Under the pieces are notes generated by a model. The model had not been told where the DNA came from. It saw nothing but the letters and a program-made list of their open reading frames with translations, and made no database searches. From Pegea sp. RAD2-039 (lineage: Eukaryota; Chordata; Thaliacea; Salpida; Salpidae), in the NCBI GenBank assembly GCA_034620365.1, contig JAQGEQ010000041.1, positions 620,001 to 684,000 on the forward strand: a stretch of 64,000 bases of DNA, read 5' to 3'. A program made the position numbers and the translations under genes. Position 1 is the first letter of the stretch. Every line of letters starts with the position of its first letter. This document shows, piece after piece, positions 36,660 to 48,086 of the stretch.

Positions 36660-39600
36660 TCAAGGTTGGTTGACATCTCTAATTGGAGCAGGACGAGCCA
36701 ATCGTACAGTTTCCTCTCTGCAGCCCAAGTAAGCATCGAGGTTATACACACCGCGTACATTGAACTTGTAATTGTGCAGTAAGTAAACTCGATCACCACG
36801 GAAAAATACTGTATGACCTAAAATGAATTAATAAATTGTTAGATTACTTAACCTCTGCTTTATATTATCTAAATAATCAAAATCGTATTTTTCACAAAAT
36901 AAATTAACTTTTGTAAAAATGACATTATTCTAGTCCATTTAAAACTTAAAGTTTTAACAAAGTGTTTGAAAGCCTACGTTTAGTCAGTGGATCTTCCATT
37001 GCAGCGTCAAAATCTGTGTAATCCATGTTCCAATTGACGATGTTCTTAGGATACCTCCTATCCATTCGTTGCTTAAGTTCATTATATCTAAAACAAAAAT
37101 AGTATATCAGTGAATATTTGTAGAAAAATTATTTTAATAACCTACAAGACAAGTAAACTTTTAATTAATTAACATAAATCATTTTAAAAACTTTACCTAA
37201 AATATTGGTCACCAGAGAAAAAGTAGGAACGTTTTCGTTGTTTTGAACGATACCAATTCACTGCCAGGTCTACTTTCAGAAGACTTTGTGGTAAGCCTAA
37301 CGAACTGAGATACTTTGGATAGCCAGCCTTCAGGTGAAAACTATCAAAGATCCAATAACGTTGACCTAGATTTAATAAATTTTAAACAAATTTACTTCGA
37401 TTTACTAATTTAGTTTAGTTAACCAAAAAACTTTTTAATTTAATAAAAGAGACTTTAAAAGAACTTTTGCTATTTTTGTAAATGTTTTCACCTTTGAAGA
37501 GAATTACAGCTTCATCTTGTGGCCTCTTATATGCTGCGTCTACAGTTTGTGGACCACCTGGCCACTGATCGGTGATCACATATGGACCACGACGTAAAGC
37601 TTTGTTTCGGGAATTTATTCTCCAGAAATAATACCCCTGTTTGGAGATAAGATTATCAACTTTTGTTTCAAATATTTAATACTTTTAAATTGTCGTATTT
37701 AATAACTTTTTATATCAAATGTAGAAATTTACAAACCTTGAAAACGTAAATCTCGGGATTAAAAAGTAGTACTGCATCAACAGATGTTAAGTCACAGACA
37801 TCATCACTACTAACAGTATTTGATCTAGTTGTAGCTGTTAAAAAACACACAATAGTTTAAGAATAAGTCAAACTAATCTAACTAATAATAATCATTATGT
37901 CTTTTCATTAAACTATTCCATCTTAACTCTTAACAAACTACTGAATTATAAAAAACATGTATTTATACTATCTCTCACTAGCTAGTGTTGTTGTTGGTGG
38001 TTTTCCTCTGATTAATGTTGTTGTAGTACGTGTTGGTGCTGTCGTAGTTGTACTTAAATCTGTATTATCTTCACCACATCTTTCAAGCTCTAATGGAGGA
38101 AGAGCAGATCTCCTTTCTCCATATAAACTTCTTGCTCCATTTATGTCATCTTGTGGTAACTCAAAGTTTTCGATAGCAGAATAACTATATGAAATATTTG
38201 GTTATAATTAATACCTAAATGTGCCAATTTTTCAGAAACTTAATTATCGTTGCAATAATCAAATTATTTTTTAGCAATTTGGTTTGATTTTTATATAGTA
38301 TGCCTGCATATGTGTAATAAATGTTTAGCTGTAATTTGAAAGTAAAATAAAATAGATAAAATTGTAAGTGTTCTTTTTGATTAAAACAGCAAATTGAATG
38401 AAAATGTAGAATGAAATCGCTAATTATTAGATCAAGAATATAATGACAATGCAAGTTATCACCGTGTTCTGTTTCAAAGATTATCTGCACTTACGTAGGG
38501 TACATCAAGGCAGATTTCGATGTTGAATGATCTAAGCCAATAGTATGTCCGAATTCATGGGCAGCAACAAGCAATAAACTGTATCCGTCATTTTTACAAA
38601 ATCCCCACTCTCCATCAGTGTCGTAGTTAGCAGTTTTTGAACACCATGTACGTCCGTCGTTACGACCAACAATAGTACATGACTCATAAGAATCACCATT
38701 GAAAATGAAAGGGAAATGACAGGGTTTATCTTCACCATCACTGCTTCCACCGTGAGTGGCACTTTCTAAATAAGTATATACGATTTACTTGTAAAATTAA
38801 GTTAATAATATTGGCTGCAAAAAATTAAAAAAAAAACTGACAGTAGATATACATTTAATTGAATTTTGCAAGATTTAAATTAATTTTAAATCAAAGTAGA
38901 CTAGTCATTAGATTTTTTCACCTCTATCTGGACAGAAAGCCCATTGACCGTCGTCATCATAGTTTGAGGTTGTTGCACACCATCTGTAGTTGTCACTTCG
39001 TCCATTTTTTGTACAATGATCATAAGGTTCACCAAGAAAAACAAAAGGAAAAATGCAAGGTGCTCCTGCAGCGTTTCCACCGTAAGTGAAGAGCGCTGAA
39101 AACAGTTTCTGTTAGCAGATTAACAGTTTTGATTAACCGAAAAGTAGTCTGAAACTATTCAGACTATCAAAGCATTCATTTTCCAATCACAAAGCAATCA
39201 AACAAATATTTCAGTTTTATTTTTATCATGGAATTTTATTTATGATTCAAGACTCACTTTCACTCGCGCAAAGTCCATACTTGCGATCTACGTCATAATT
39301 ACTGGTCGTACCACACCATTCATGCTTCTCGAAGCCTGGATGCTCATTATTAGTAATGCATCTGCTATATTCTTTTCCATTGTACACAAAAGGGAAATGA
39401 CAGCCAGCACCATTAGAGTTTCCTTGATAAGTCTGCCCAACTGAAATTTCAGATAAAAGTACTTAGTATCAATAAAAGTAGTTTTAAAACAAATTTTCTA
39501 AATATTAAATTGTAGTTCATCTTTTTTTGGTTAGTTATTCCCAATTTGCAAGAAGCAATAAACTAAAGAAAGTAGGAAACCTTTTCCTTTTCCAAGAGTC

Positions 39601-40932
39601 CAAAACTCGTCATCATCAAAATGAGCATCACCATTAACATCGTAATCACCAGCAGGCCAAGCATGAGCAAGCAGGCCATTTTCGCCGTCAAATGGATAAC
39701 CACAGCCATGCTCCTCTAATGAATAAAACAGTTATGCTGAGTAATGATACTTTAAAAACATCACAAAATTAAATTACTGTAGCCAAAGCCGATCATCATC
39801 TCTGCAGGTTCATCAGGGCCTTTTTCAACAAAAGTTATTTCTGCAGCTTGCTCCCAAAATCGCAAGGCTTGTTTCATGATGTTTCTAGTTTTACATGGGC
39901 TTATATCGGGACTGTAATTGACGATTCTATAAAGAGTAAATTGGTTTGGAATTATTTTTCACTTTTAGAAGTTGGTGTTCTAAAGTTTAATAGTTAATTT
40001 CTCACTTGTATCCAACAGGCATTGTTTTAAATTTCGCTCTATCATCAAATAGCTTATAGTTAGCTGGGCCATCTTTTACCCCGCATCGTGGCTGAGTCAT
40101 CAATTCAACTGTCTTGTCATCTAACTCACCTAGCATAAACATATCAGTTAGTTTGATAGTCTGAATATAAAGTGGAACAGAACTAAGCTATTCTAAATAC
40201 CAATGAATTAGAAATAATAAAATGTCGTAGAAATATTAAACCCATTTGAAACCTGTCATTTCTAATCCATAATATTCTTGCATTTTTTTTGTTAAATTTG
40301 TTTGATCATATACCGTGTCAGGTCGTGAAGTATTGGTTTTGTTTACATATCCGTACTGATTATAAAAGTCCTATAAAGTAAATGTAAAGAGTTTCTATTT
40401 ACTTTGTATTTTTATAAAATAACAAACTGTTTATCTGGTATTCCAACCAAAAAATGTTCTTACTCACCAAAGCAATCTGTAATCGTTCAGTCATATTTAA
40501 TTTATGAAATGGTTTTTGTTTTCCACTCAATTTTCGGTCAGGTTTTGCATCAAGCTGGTAAAGATTGCCGGCAAACGAATCATTAATCACCCCAGGTGGG
40601 GTCCCATCTCCAAAGTTAACATTTGATCTAACTGTTCTTTCAGGAACATATCGGACTGTTGAAAGTCCAGAAGGAGTTCTAACACCAGGTGCACCTGGGC
40701 GTCCTCCATAAACATTCAATGAAATGGGAGGGGGCCTTCTATTTGGTCTAGCCTTCATACCACTTGGTCCTCTACGAAATGGCATGGCACTACGAAGTTG
40801 GTGAGATCTGAAATCTTCAAGCGTCCAGCTTCCTCTAGGAATATATTTTCGTCTCCCTCTTTTTCTCGCTGCAAGAGTTGTTTCTTTAACGAAGACAATA
40901 CTTAAGACAAGAAAAGCCAGATAGCATCTCAT
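36660..40932 (-). CDS. MMP: MMP copy E: gelatinase-type matrix metalloproteinase, divergent basic N-terminus
   Basis: Predicted secreted metalloproteinase with 14 exons. Exon 1 is 40932-40468 and exon 2 is 40370-40253, 12 nt longer than in the other copies but in frame. The stop is at 36,662-36,660. After a signal peptide like the others, the N-terminal extension is different and strongly basic ([23 protein letters not shown]), and the prodomain helix in exon 2 is also unlike A-D. From exon 3 on it matches the array: PRCGVKDG, the three FN2 modules, [12 protein letters not shown], a hinge two residues longer, and a class II hemopexin end (VNQP). Intron 8 carries extra sequence (about 38,190-38,455). 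Together with a diverged 5' flank lacking the SINE block, this suggests E is the outgroup copy and the source of the 3' half of B. Confidence 0.9.
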
Positions 40933-43474
40933 CTTAACTTTTCTCAGTATAATTCACAAGGCTAAACAATTCTTTGCAGAAACTAATAGTCTGTAAGCAG
41001 TTGCTGCTCAAATAATTGATATTTTAGTATTTTAGTAATTTTTATTAAAATATAATATTTCTCTTTTGCGTCTTAAGCAAAAAGTTATCTAAGCTAAAAA
41101 GTAGATTAAAAAACTCTAATCTAATAAAAGGTTAAATTTAAATTTACGTTTTGAAAAGTATCAATCCTATAAAATATTTCTTTGGTAGAAACATTTTTAA
41201 GTTATACAATCTGAAAATTTCAAAGACAAACTAAGAACCAGGCTCACACTTGAATACTTATAGTTTTGATGTTTAGTTAGCTTTTCATCACTTATATACA
41301 GTTAGATTACATTCAAAAACATCAATTTGAAGTAAAGCTGTAAAAGGGAACGGTTTGAACTTTTACCAAACATCACATGTGAAACAAAGGCGTCACGCTA
41401 TGTTTAACCATCTGAAACTAGAAGTTTTGCACCCGAAACTTTATTATGTCATAGGTGAGTTAGGGGATGATCCATTCTTACTAAGTTTCTTTTCCGGTTT
41501 TATCTTCTTATCTGTTTGTTGAAGTTTAAACTAAAAAGTTGTTTTAAATTTTGCAATGAAAACATTTTCTTTTAAACTTGGTTTTGAATATTTCAAAAGA
41601 AATCTGATTGGTTGCAATTGAATAAAACTTAAGTATACAAAGTTGGTAGTTGAATATTTTGTAGAATATATCTGCAAATTACTAAACTTAAACATGATTT
41701 GTGAAGATTTGGAAGACAGAAATAAAGAAGAGATTTTAGACTATTTCATACCTGTAAAAGTTGTATAAAAGTCAAAAGTAATTTTCACCAAAACATTTTG
41801 CTTGAATGAACACAAAAAAATTTTAGTTTCTTAATATTCAATTTGAGGCGGGTTTAAAGATTAAATTATTAAATTAATCTTTTTTTCAACAGCAAATTTT
41901 GATCAATACAGTAATTTTACTGAGAAATATGATTATAAAAGTTATATTAAATGATATAAAAAGACTTTTTTATAAAAATCCTGTAAAACCGTTCAAGATA
42001 CATAGTGTTGTATTCTATATGTTTTCAATGAATTTTTGAAAAGTCAATAAAAATAATGTTCACATTTGTATATAGAATTTTGGTTAAACATTGTATGATT
42101 GTTGTAATATCCTGTCTATCAAGTTCACAGCAATTCAAAATCAACTCAAAATTCCTTAGCAAAAGGTATCAAATGATCGTTATCTAAAACTTTCTAAAAA
42201 ATTATTAAGGAAATTGTACATTAATTAAACTAAATGAAATTAGTTAGCACTATATTATTTTTAATAAAATTATATTATCACTTTAGTTATTGTTGAATAA
42301 AATTTGTTAGATCTTAAATCCAATAAACTTAACTGTTAGATCTTAAATCCAATAAACTTTATTTCCAAGAAACAACATTTATGGTGGCTGAGGGTGCTAA
42401 GGACTTGCATGGCTTTAATAGAATGTAGTGAACTTTTTTATTGGTTGTATCTAAGCTCTTCTAACTGACTTGAGAATCGATAGCAGTTAACTAAAAATAT
42501 AAATCGGACAAAGTATCTGAAATTTAACGATTCCATATACATCTCCAGCTATAAGATGATTTCTTTTCGACATTAAAAAACTTATTTAAGAACTGGTATA
42601 TTTTTAGGTTTCGTTTGATCGTTTTGGAAGTAAATAGAATTTTTCATAATTGTTGTAGTTTATAAATTAAGCTTTAGTGACTCAAAAGTGAGACAAAAAA
42701 ACAATTTAATAGGGCTTGAAAGCTAGCAATTACTTTGCTAGCTTGTAATTACATAAAACCATCTTAGTTCAAACTTGTTAACCTAATTTCTTATTCCAAA
42801 CCTCTCAAAAACAAAGTAGCCTAAAAAGTAGATGAAAATCAGGTAAAAAGTTAAAAAATTTTAAAGAGGTGAGGTAAAGTTGAAGTTGTTTGTTTGCTAA
42901 CATCATAATTGTCCAAAGTTTTAATCAAGTTTTCTATATAGAATCAAATAAAGAACATTTTTGTTTATTTATTTAGTAATTTGGTATTCTAAGTTAGATA
43001 AATTAAAGATAACTTCATTCTAATGATATGAACTCACTGAAGTCAGAATAAAATGACTTTTAACCTGCTTAAAACTATGTCACAATCAGTCTGGAAAATT
43101 TAAAATTCCATTTTGTAGTACTCACCAATTAATGGGGTCAAAATATGTAGAGCTGTATAATACCGGAAAAAACATCTCAAAATAATAATTTTGTGGTATT
43201 GTTTGTCTCTAATTGCCGTGTAAATACGCTCAGAATGTATATAAGATAGAACAAACTCCTAATTAGCTTAAATGAAAGTCTTTTATATTAGCTTTCTTTG
43301 TTTTAAATTTATTATGTTGCTATTATAAACACTATATTCAAACTTAGTGTTAGTTTAAACTTATAATCATTTTGTTTAATAACTAATTTTGATAAATTTT
43401 CTTAATTCACAGAAAACTAATTTGTGTGATTATCACACTCTTATTTTTGTTCTTCAAAGCAGTAGGAAAAAGCT
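40933..43474. other. Spacer between MMP copy E and the Trp-ladder gene
   Basis: The first 370 bp or so are a diverged MMP-unit 5' flank. The remainder is AT-rich DNA without a recognisable gene. The only structured item noticed is a short direct repeat at 42,305-42,359. The last 300 bp should include the promoter of the plus-strand gene starting at 43,475, but no clear core-promoter motif was identified. Confidence 0.5.
42305..42359. repeat. Tandem direct repeat of 26 bp, 29-bp period
   Basis: TGTTAGATCTTAAATCCAAT plus AAACTT occurs twice, at 42,305-42,330 and 42,334-42,359, without mismatch. It is probably a recent local duplication. Confidence 0.85.
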
Positions 43475-45305
43475 ATGGGCTACAACTATCGAGCTTTTTT
43501 GGCCCTAATGGTATTATCGTCTTTGGCGCTGAACCTTGTTGACAGTTCTAAAACAGATCGACTATTGAGAAAACGCCGGTCGTATTATGTAAGCAGCTTT
43601 GTAATTTTCTGGCGAAGACTTGGCTGTTACAGATTGCCATGAAGTATTTGATGACTTTCCAATAAATTAACTTTTTAATTCAACTATTAAAAATTAAATT
43701 ATTAAAAATGTTGATAGTACAAATTTAAAAAATGTTTCAATAATGCAAGACAAAAAAGTTTCTTCAAATATTTCACATTGAAACTGCTTTATAAATATTT
43801 TATAAAAAAAGTAAAATATCTAAACTGTGAGGTAAACTATTTTTTAGCCTGGAGGAAGTTACCCTATAAGTTGGTCATGGTGGTCTTCATGGTCAGACTC
43901 AAACGGTAATACCTGGTCCAGTTGGAAAAGCTGGTCTAGATGGGACTCCCCAACTTCTTGGACAAGCTGGTCTGGTTGGACCAATTGGAACAACTGGAAT
44001 AACTGGAACAACTGGAATAATTGGAATAATTGGTACAGTTGGAATAACTGGAACAACTGGAACAACTGGAATAACTGGAACAACTGGTACAATTGGAATA
44101 ACTGGAATAACTGGAACAACTGGAACAATTGGAACAACTGGTATAACTGGTACAGATGGAGTAATTGGAGCAGGAACAACAATAGGTGGAACTGGACACC
44201 ATCGATGCCTCGCACACGTATATCAGTTACCGATCCACCATTACCTCCATCAAATCCAAGAAATGATGATAGAAACATCGGTGAGAACTTCTAAAATAAT
44301 TTTGAATGATTTTTCATCATCTCATTGAAAGAAGTGTAATCTTCAGAAGATTAAGAGTTTTAAATCAAACTTTTTGTAGTGAAAACATTTGGAGGAAATT
44401 CGAAAGGTGCTAAATGCATATTTCCTTTCAACTACCAAAGAACTACTCACTATACATGTACTACTAGTGGAAGAAGAGATGGTTTGCGGTGGTGTGCGAC
44501 AACATCTAATTATGACACAGATGGGAAATACGGCTTCTGCATTGAACAAGGTAAATTGAAGGGAAATTTTTTGAACATTTTAACAACAAATTTTCCAAAC
44601 TTTTTTAATTGTAATTATTTTATAGAGGTATCTGGACCTGTGACAACCAGCAATGGAAGCTGCGTATTTCCTTTCATATATTACAATAAAATTTATTATG
44701 AATGTACGACTGCTGGTAATAATCCTGGTAATGATGAACGATGGTGCTCCCTCAAATGGACTTATGGAGGAAGTCATCACAAAGCAATTTGTGGACCAAG
44801 TAAATACTATTAATAACCTTCAATGATAAAAGCCACTGAATTTGGATTATTGTAGATAAGAAAACGTTTGCTGGAACTGCTAATGGAGCCAAGTGTCATG
44901 AAAGCTACATCTTTCAGGGACAACATTACCAAGGCTGCATCACTGAAGGTAGAACAGATGATAATAGATGGTGTGCAACTACAAAAAATTATGACAACGA
45001 CGGCCAATGGGGCTTCTGTGTGATGGAAGGTAGACTAAACTTGACTGTTCTTAATTCATGTTGATTCGTCAACTTTCACAGATTTCGACAATTCTCTTTT
45101 GACAAAGTCTCGACAGTTTTGTACTTTCCCATTTATCTATGGAAATACAATTTATTATGACTGTGTACAAGATGGTAGCCATGGAAACCAACGTTGGTGT
45201 TCTTTGACACACGATTACAACAAAGATCATAAATACGATATCTGTATGGTGCATTGGCCTGAGGTATACCATTGTGGAAATATTTCTACAAAATTGTTAT
45301 CTTAA
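43475..45305 (+). CDS. Secreted protein with tryptophan-ladder (W-N-N)n domain and four FN2 modules
   Basis: I do not know a named family for the whole protein. The six exons are 43475-43588, 43848-44280, 44380-44550, 44626-44799, 44856-45029 and 45082-45305, giving 429 residues in frame with GT-AG introns. Exon 1 encodes a signal peptide (MGYNYRAFLALMVLSSLAL) and a basic RKRR site, possibly furin-cleaved. Exon 2 (residues 39-182) contains 34 Trp, including 24 in a row at every third position (Trp76-Trp145), 15 of them in Asn-Asn-Trp triplets. Exons 3-6 each encode one fibronectin type II module (C-x-F-P-F-x-Y ... W-C ... C), in phase 1 like the FN2 exons of the MMPs. FN2 modules typically bind collagen, gelatin or phospholipid head groups. 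Four in a row recall sperm-binding FN2 proteins of vertebrates, but the Trp domain does not. A later donor-like GTATAC near the end leaves open an alternative 3' end. A polyadenylation signal AATAAA is at 45,509-45,514. Confidence 0.85.
43959..44168 (+). repeat. 9-bp TGG-AAY-AAY coding minisatellite (Trp ladder)
   Basis: Twenty-four consecutive triplets ending in TGG, read in the frame of exon 2. The Asn codons alternate between AAC and AAT, so almost all differences between units are synonymous. At residues 83, 101, 119 and 137 the first Asn of a triplet is replaced (Thr, Tyr, Tyr, Tyr), revealing a 54-bp / 18-residue higher-order unit of six triplets. The opposite strand is also open here (LFQ-type repeats), a shadow of the 9-bp period. 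Confidence 0.93.
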
Positions 45306-46423
45306 GAATACAAATTTTCAGTAAATTAAACTTTTAAAGTATTGTAGTTTATAATGCTCAACAATTTTCATTGTTTTTTATAACCTTGGTTTAATTGTTT
45401 AATAGGGAAGAAGTTATCTTTAATCTTTATTTGATTGATGGAGTCTTCTAAATAAACGATCAGAAGCCATGCTCATTAGTTATTGCAATTCGTGTATGAT
45501 AGATAATCAATAAAATACAATTATTGAATTATATCATATCAATTGAAATAAATAATACAAATATATGATCTCAGATTTCTTATTTTAGAACAAAAGCTTT
45601 AAAGAAAGTTTTGGATATGACTGTAACCCAATTTTATAAAAATTAAAATCATTTCAATTGGTGTAAGATTTAAGTATTAAAAAACAAAAGGTTTCCTACC
45701 AAAAACAAGTCTGTAGAAAAACTGTTTTAATCAAGCTTTTTTTCTAAAGTAATGTAAAAACTACAGTTGGTGAGAAAATAATAAGAAAACAACGAAGAAT
45801 ATCTTGTAAGAGCCATTTTAATCTACACTTTGACCTTTAAAATTAATTTCGCATCAGCTATAAAAACTATGTTTTCTTCTCTTGATTACATTTAAAAACT
45901 TTTGAGAGTTTGATGAATTTTTGAGTTTAAAAATAAACAAAATTAAGTTTGGTTAAATGCAGCAAAAGCTGCAAAAATTATTTCACTTTTATTGTTAAGC
46001 CAAGTGATGTGAAAGTATTGATTGTGAAGTACATGTCGGGTGATTCAATAAAATATAAACATTATTGACAAAACTTTGTATAATCTAAAATTCTTGGTAC
46101 TATCAAAGTATTGTTGAATTATCTAACTCAACCAGTAAATTATTTATAAACTACAGCTTATACTCAAACTTAAAACATCACAACATTTTGTTTTAAGAAA
46201 ATTTATTCAAAGGTTGAATGAATTTCTGCTATGCCATTGAAACGGTTAAAGATTTTAGAGGGAAATTTCTTGAAATAAAAATATATTTTAGCTATGGAAC
46301 TAAAATAACTATTTGAAAGAATTATAAGAACTTAAATTTTAAGTCTTTATCAACTGCTTGTTCTTAACAATCTGCTTATTTATTATACAAAGATACAAAT
46401 TTAACATCTGATTATTACATTTG
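45306..46423. other. Convergent 3' intergenic region
   Basis: AT-rich sequence between the stop codons of two convergent FN2 genes. It holds the plus-strand AATAAA at 45,509 and presumably both 3' UTRs. No further feature was recognised. Confidence 0.6.
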
Positions 46424-48086
46424 TTATTCCCAAATCTTTTCACAGATGCCGAAGCTATAATCTCTGTTATAGTTATGGGTCAAAGAGCACCAGGGTCTGC
46501 CATCTGCCCTTCCATCAGTTGTACAGTTGTAGTAAATATTATCTCCATAGATAAAAGGGAAGGTGCAAAAAAAGCGGTCAGTAGTCAAAATATTCGGCTC
46601 AAATTCTGCAATTTAAAAATCATTTCAACATTCGATATTCAAATTCGAATTTATTATTAACCTTCCATAATACAAAAACCCCATTTTCCATCGGTGTCAT
46701 AATTTCTTGTGGTTGCGCACCAGGGGTTGCCATCGTTTCTGCCCACTGTAGTACAGCCTTGATAATATTTACCTTTAAACATGTAGCTCTCATGGCATTT
46801 GCCACCATATCCATTTCCGGCAAACGTTTCAAAAGCTGAATTCAAAACAAATTTTAACGAATTTGAATTGCAGCTGTCATAAAACTTACTTGATGGACAA
46901 GAGGCTTTGTGTGCTTCTTCATTATAGCTCCAGTTAAGAGAACACCATTTTTCACCCTCAGCCGAATCCTCATCAGTACATTCATAATGAACTTTTTTAT
47001 TGTAAATAAATGGGAACACACAGCTGCCTTTATTGGTTTCAACTGGTCCAGAAACATCTGTCCAAAGTTTTAGAAAGGTTATTGTTATGAAGATCATTTA
47101 TATTTTTAGATAATAATTACAACCGAAGTTAAGCGCTTGGCTGCAATAACAAGTTATATGTGAAAGTAAGAGAGAGATTGTTATGTGTGAAGATGATTAT
47201 ATCAATTAAAGTTTTTAAACTGAAAATATTTTTGCAAGCTTTGTGCTTGATGAACTTAAAATGTTATAGAATAGCAAATAATCCAAAAACACCTTGCTCG
47301 ATACAGAATCCAAACATTTGATCATTGTCATAGCTATCAGTTGATGAACACCATCTTAACCCATCTCTTCTGCCATCAGTGGTACACGAATAGTAGTAAA
47401 TGTTTCGATACATAAAAGGAAAAACGCATTGGGAACCATTTGCGTTTCCACCAAAGGTTGTCACTGCAAAGAATTTCTATTTCAATGAATGACAAATTTA
47501 GGTGGATTTTTATAAAAGTTTCTATTTTTAACAAAATTCAAATATATGTTGAACTTTATACGGCATAAAAAGCATAATAACTTTCTGGTTAAACTTTAAA
47601 ACGTTTTTTTGTCATAATATGTTGATATTTTTTTATTATCTAATAAAATTATAGCTTAAATAAAATCTCATCTAAAACTAAGCTTCTAAAGATGTTTTTT
47701 TTTACTAAAATTACGATATCTTTAAACTATTAACCATTTTTGTTCCCTTGCTGACCGAAAATATTGTACCACGAAGAGCCAGTATTTGACCAACTGCTCC
47801 AGCTGCTCCAGTTTGAAAGCTATCATAGAGAAAGTTCAAGATTTACGTGACTTAAAAGTATGTTAAGTTTTAAACTTGATTATACAGCTGAATACCACTT
47901 TGGGTAGAGTTTTATTTATTTTTGCTTTATTACAAAAATTAAAATTTTGCAAAATGTATATAAATTAGAAAGGTTTTATTTACACTGGTTACTACTTACA
48001 TTGTCATAATACGTACTGCTCACGAAAGGAGAGGTAAAAGCTGACAGAGCTACCAGCATAAAAACAACTTGAAGACCTCCACTCAT
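46424..48086 (-). CDS. Secreted four-FN2-module protein with short TSR-like Trp motif
   Basis: Paralogue of the convergent plus-strand gene. The six exons are 48086-48000, 47819-47735, 47463-47293, 47057-46890, 46835-46662 and 46605-46424, giving 288 residues in frame. Exon 1 is a signal peptide ([19 protein letters not shown]). Exon 2 is only 85 bp, against 433 bp in the partner, and encodes [17 protein letters not shown], a Trp-x-x-Trp-x-x-Trp motif like the first strand of a thrombospondin type 1 repeat but without its cysteines. Exons 3-6 are FN2 modules, each on one phase-1 exon. Module 3 has CHESYMF where modules normally read C-x-F-P-F, a deviation shared with module 3 of the partner (CHESYIF), so it predates their split. 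It is likely extracellular; the ligand is unknown. One donor (GTTAAT) is weak but is the only one that keeps the frame. Confidence 0.85.

Larger units (their letters stand above)
1236..41300 (-). repeat. Five-unit tandem segmental duplication carrying MMP genes A-E
   Basis: The first exons start at 5,764, 17,555, 25,260, 33,036 and 40,932, giving spacings of 11,791, 7,705, 7,776 and 7,896 bp. Subtracting the roughly 3.96 kb LINE that sits only between A and B brings the first spacing to about 7.83 kb, so the array is regular. Exons, introns and spacers all align between units. The 5' flank of E (about 40,933-41,300) is a diverged version of the others, so E looks like the oldest or least homogenised unit. 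Edges are approximate because a tandem array has no unique unit boundary. Confidence 0.93.

Noticed and set aside
43936-44217. Minus-strand Ser/Cys-rich repeat frame
   Set aside because: Another shadow of the 9-bp repeat, with no supporting exon structure.
43859-44278. 139-codon minus-strand frame with LFQ / YQ repeats
   Set aside because: It is the antisense shadow of the TGG-AAY-AAY array. The plus frame has a signal peptide exon, correct splice sites and FN2 exons in phase; the minus frame has none of these.
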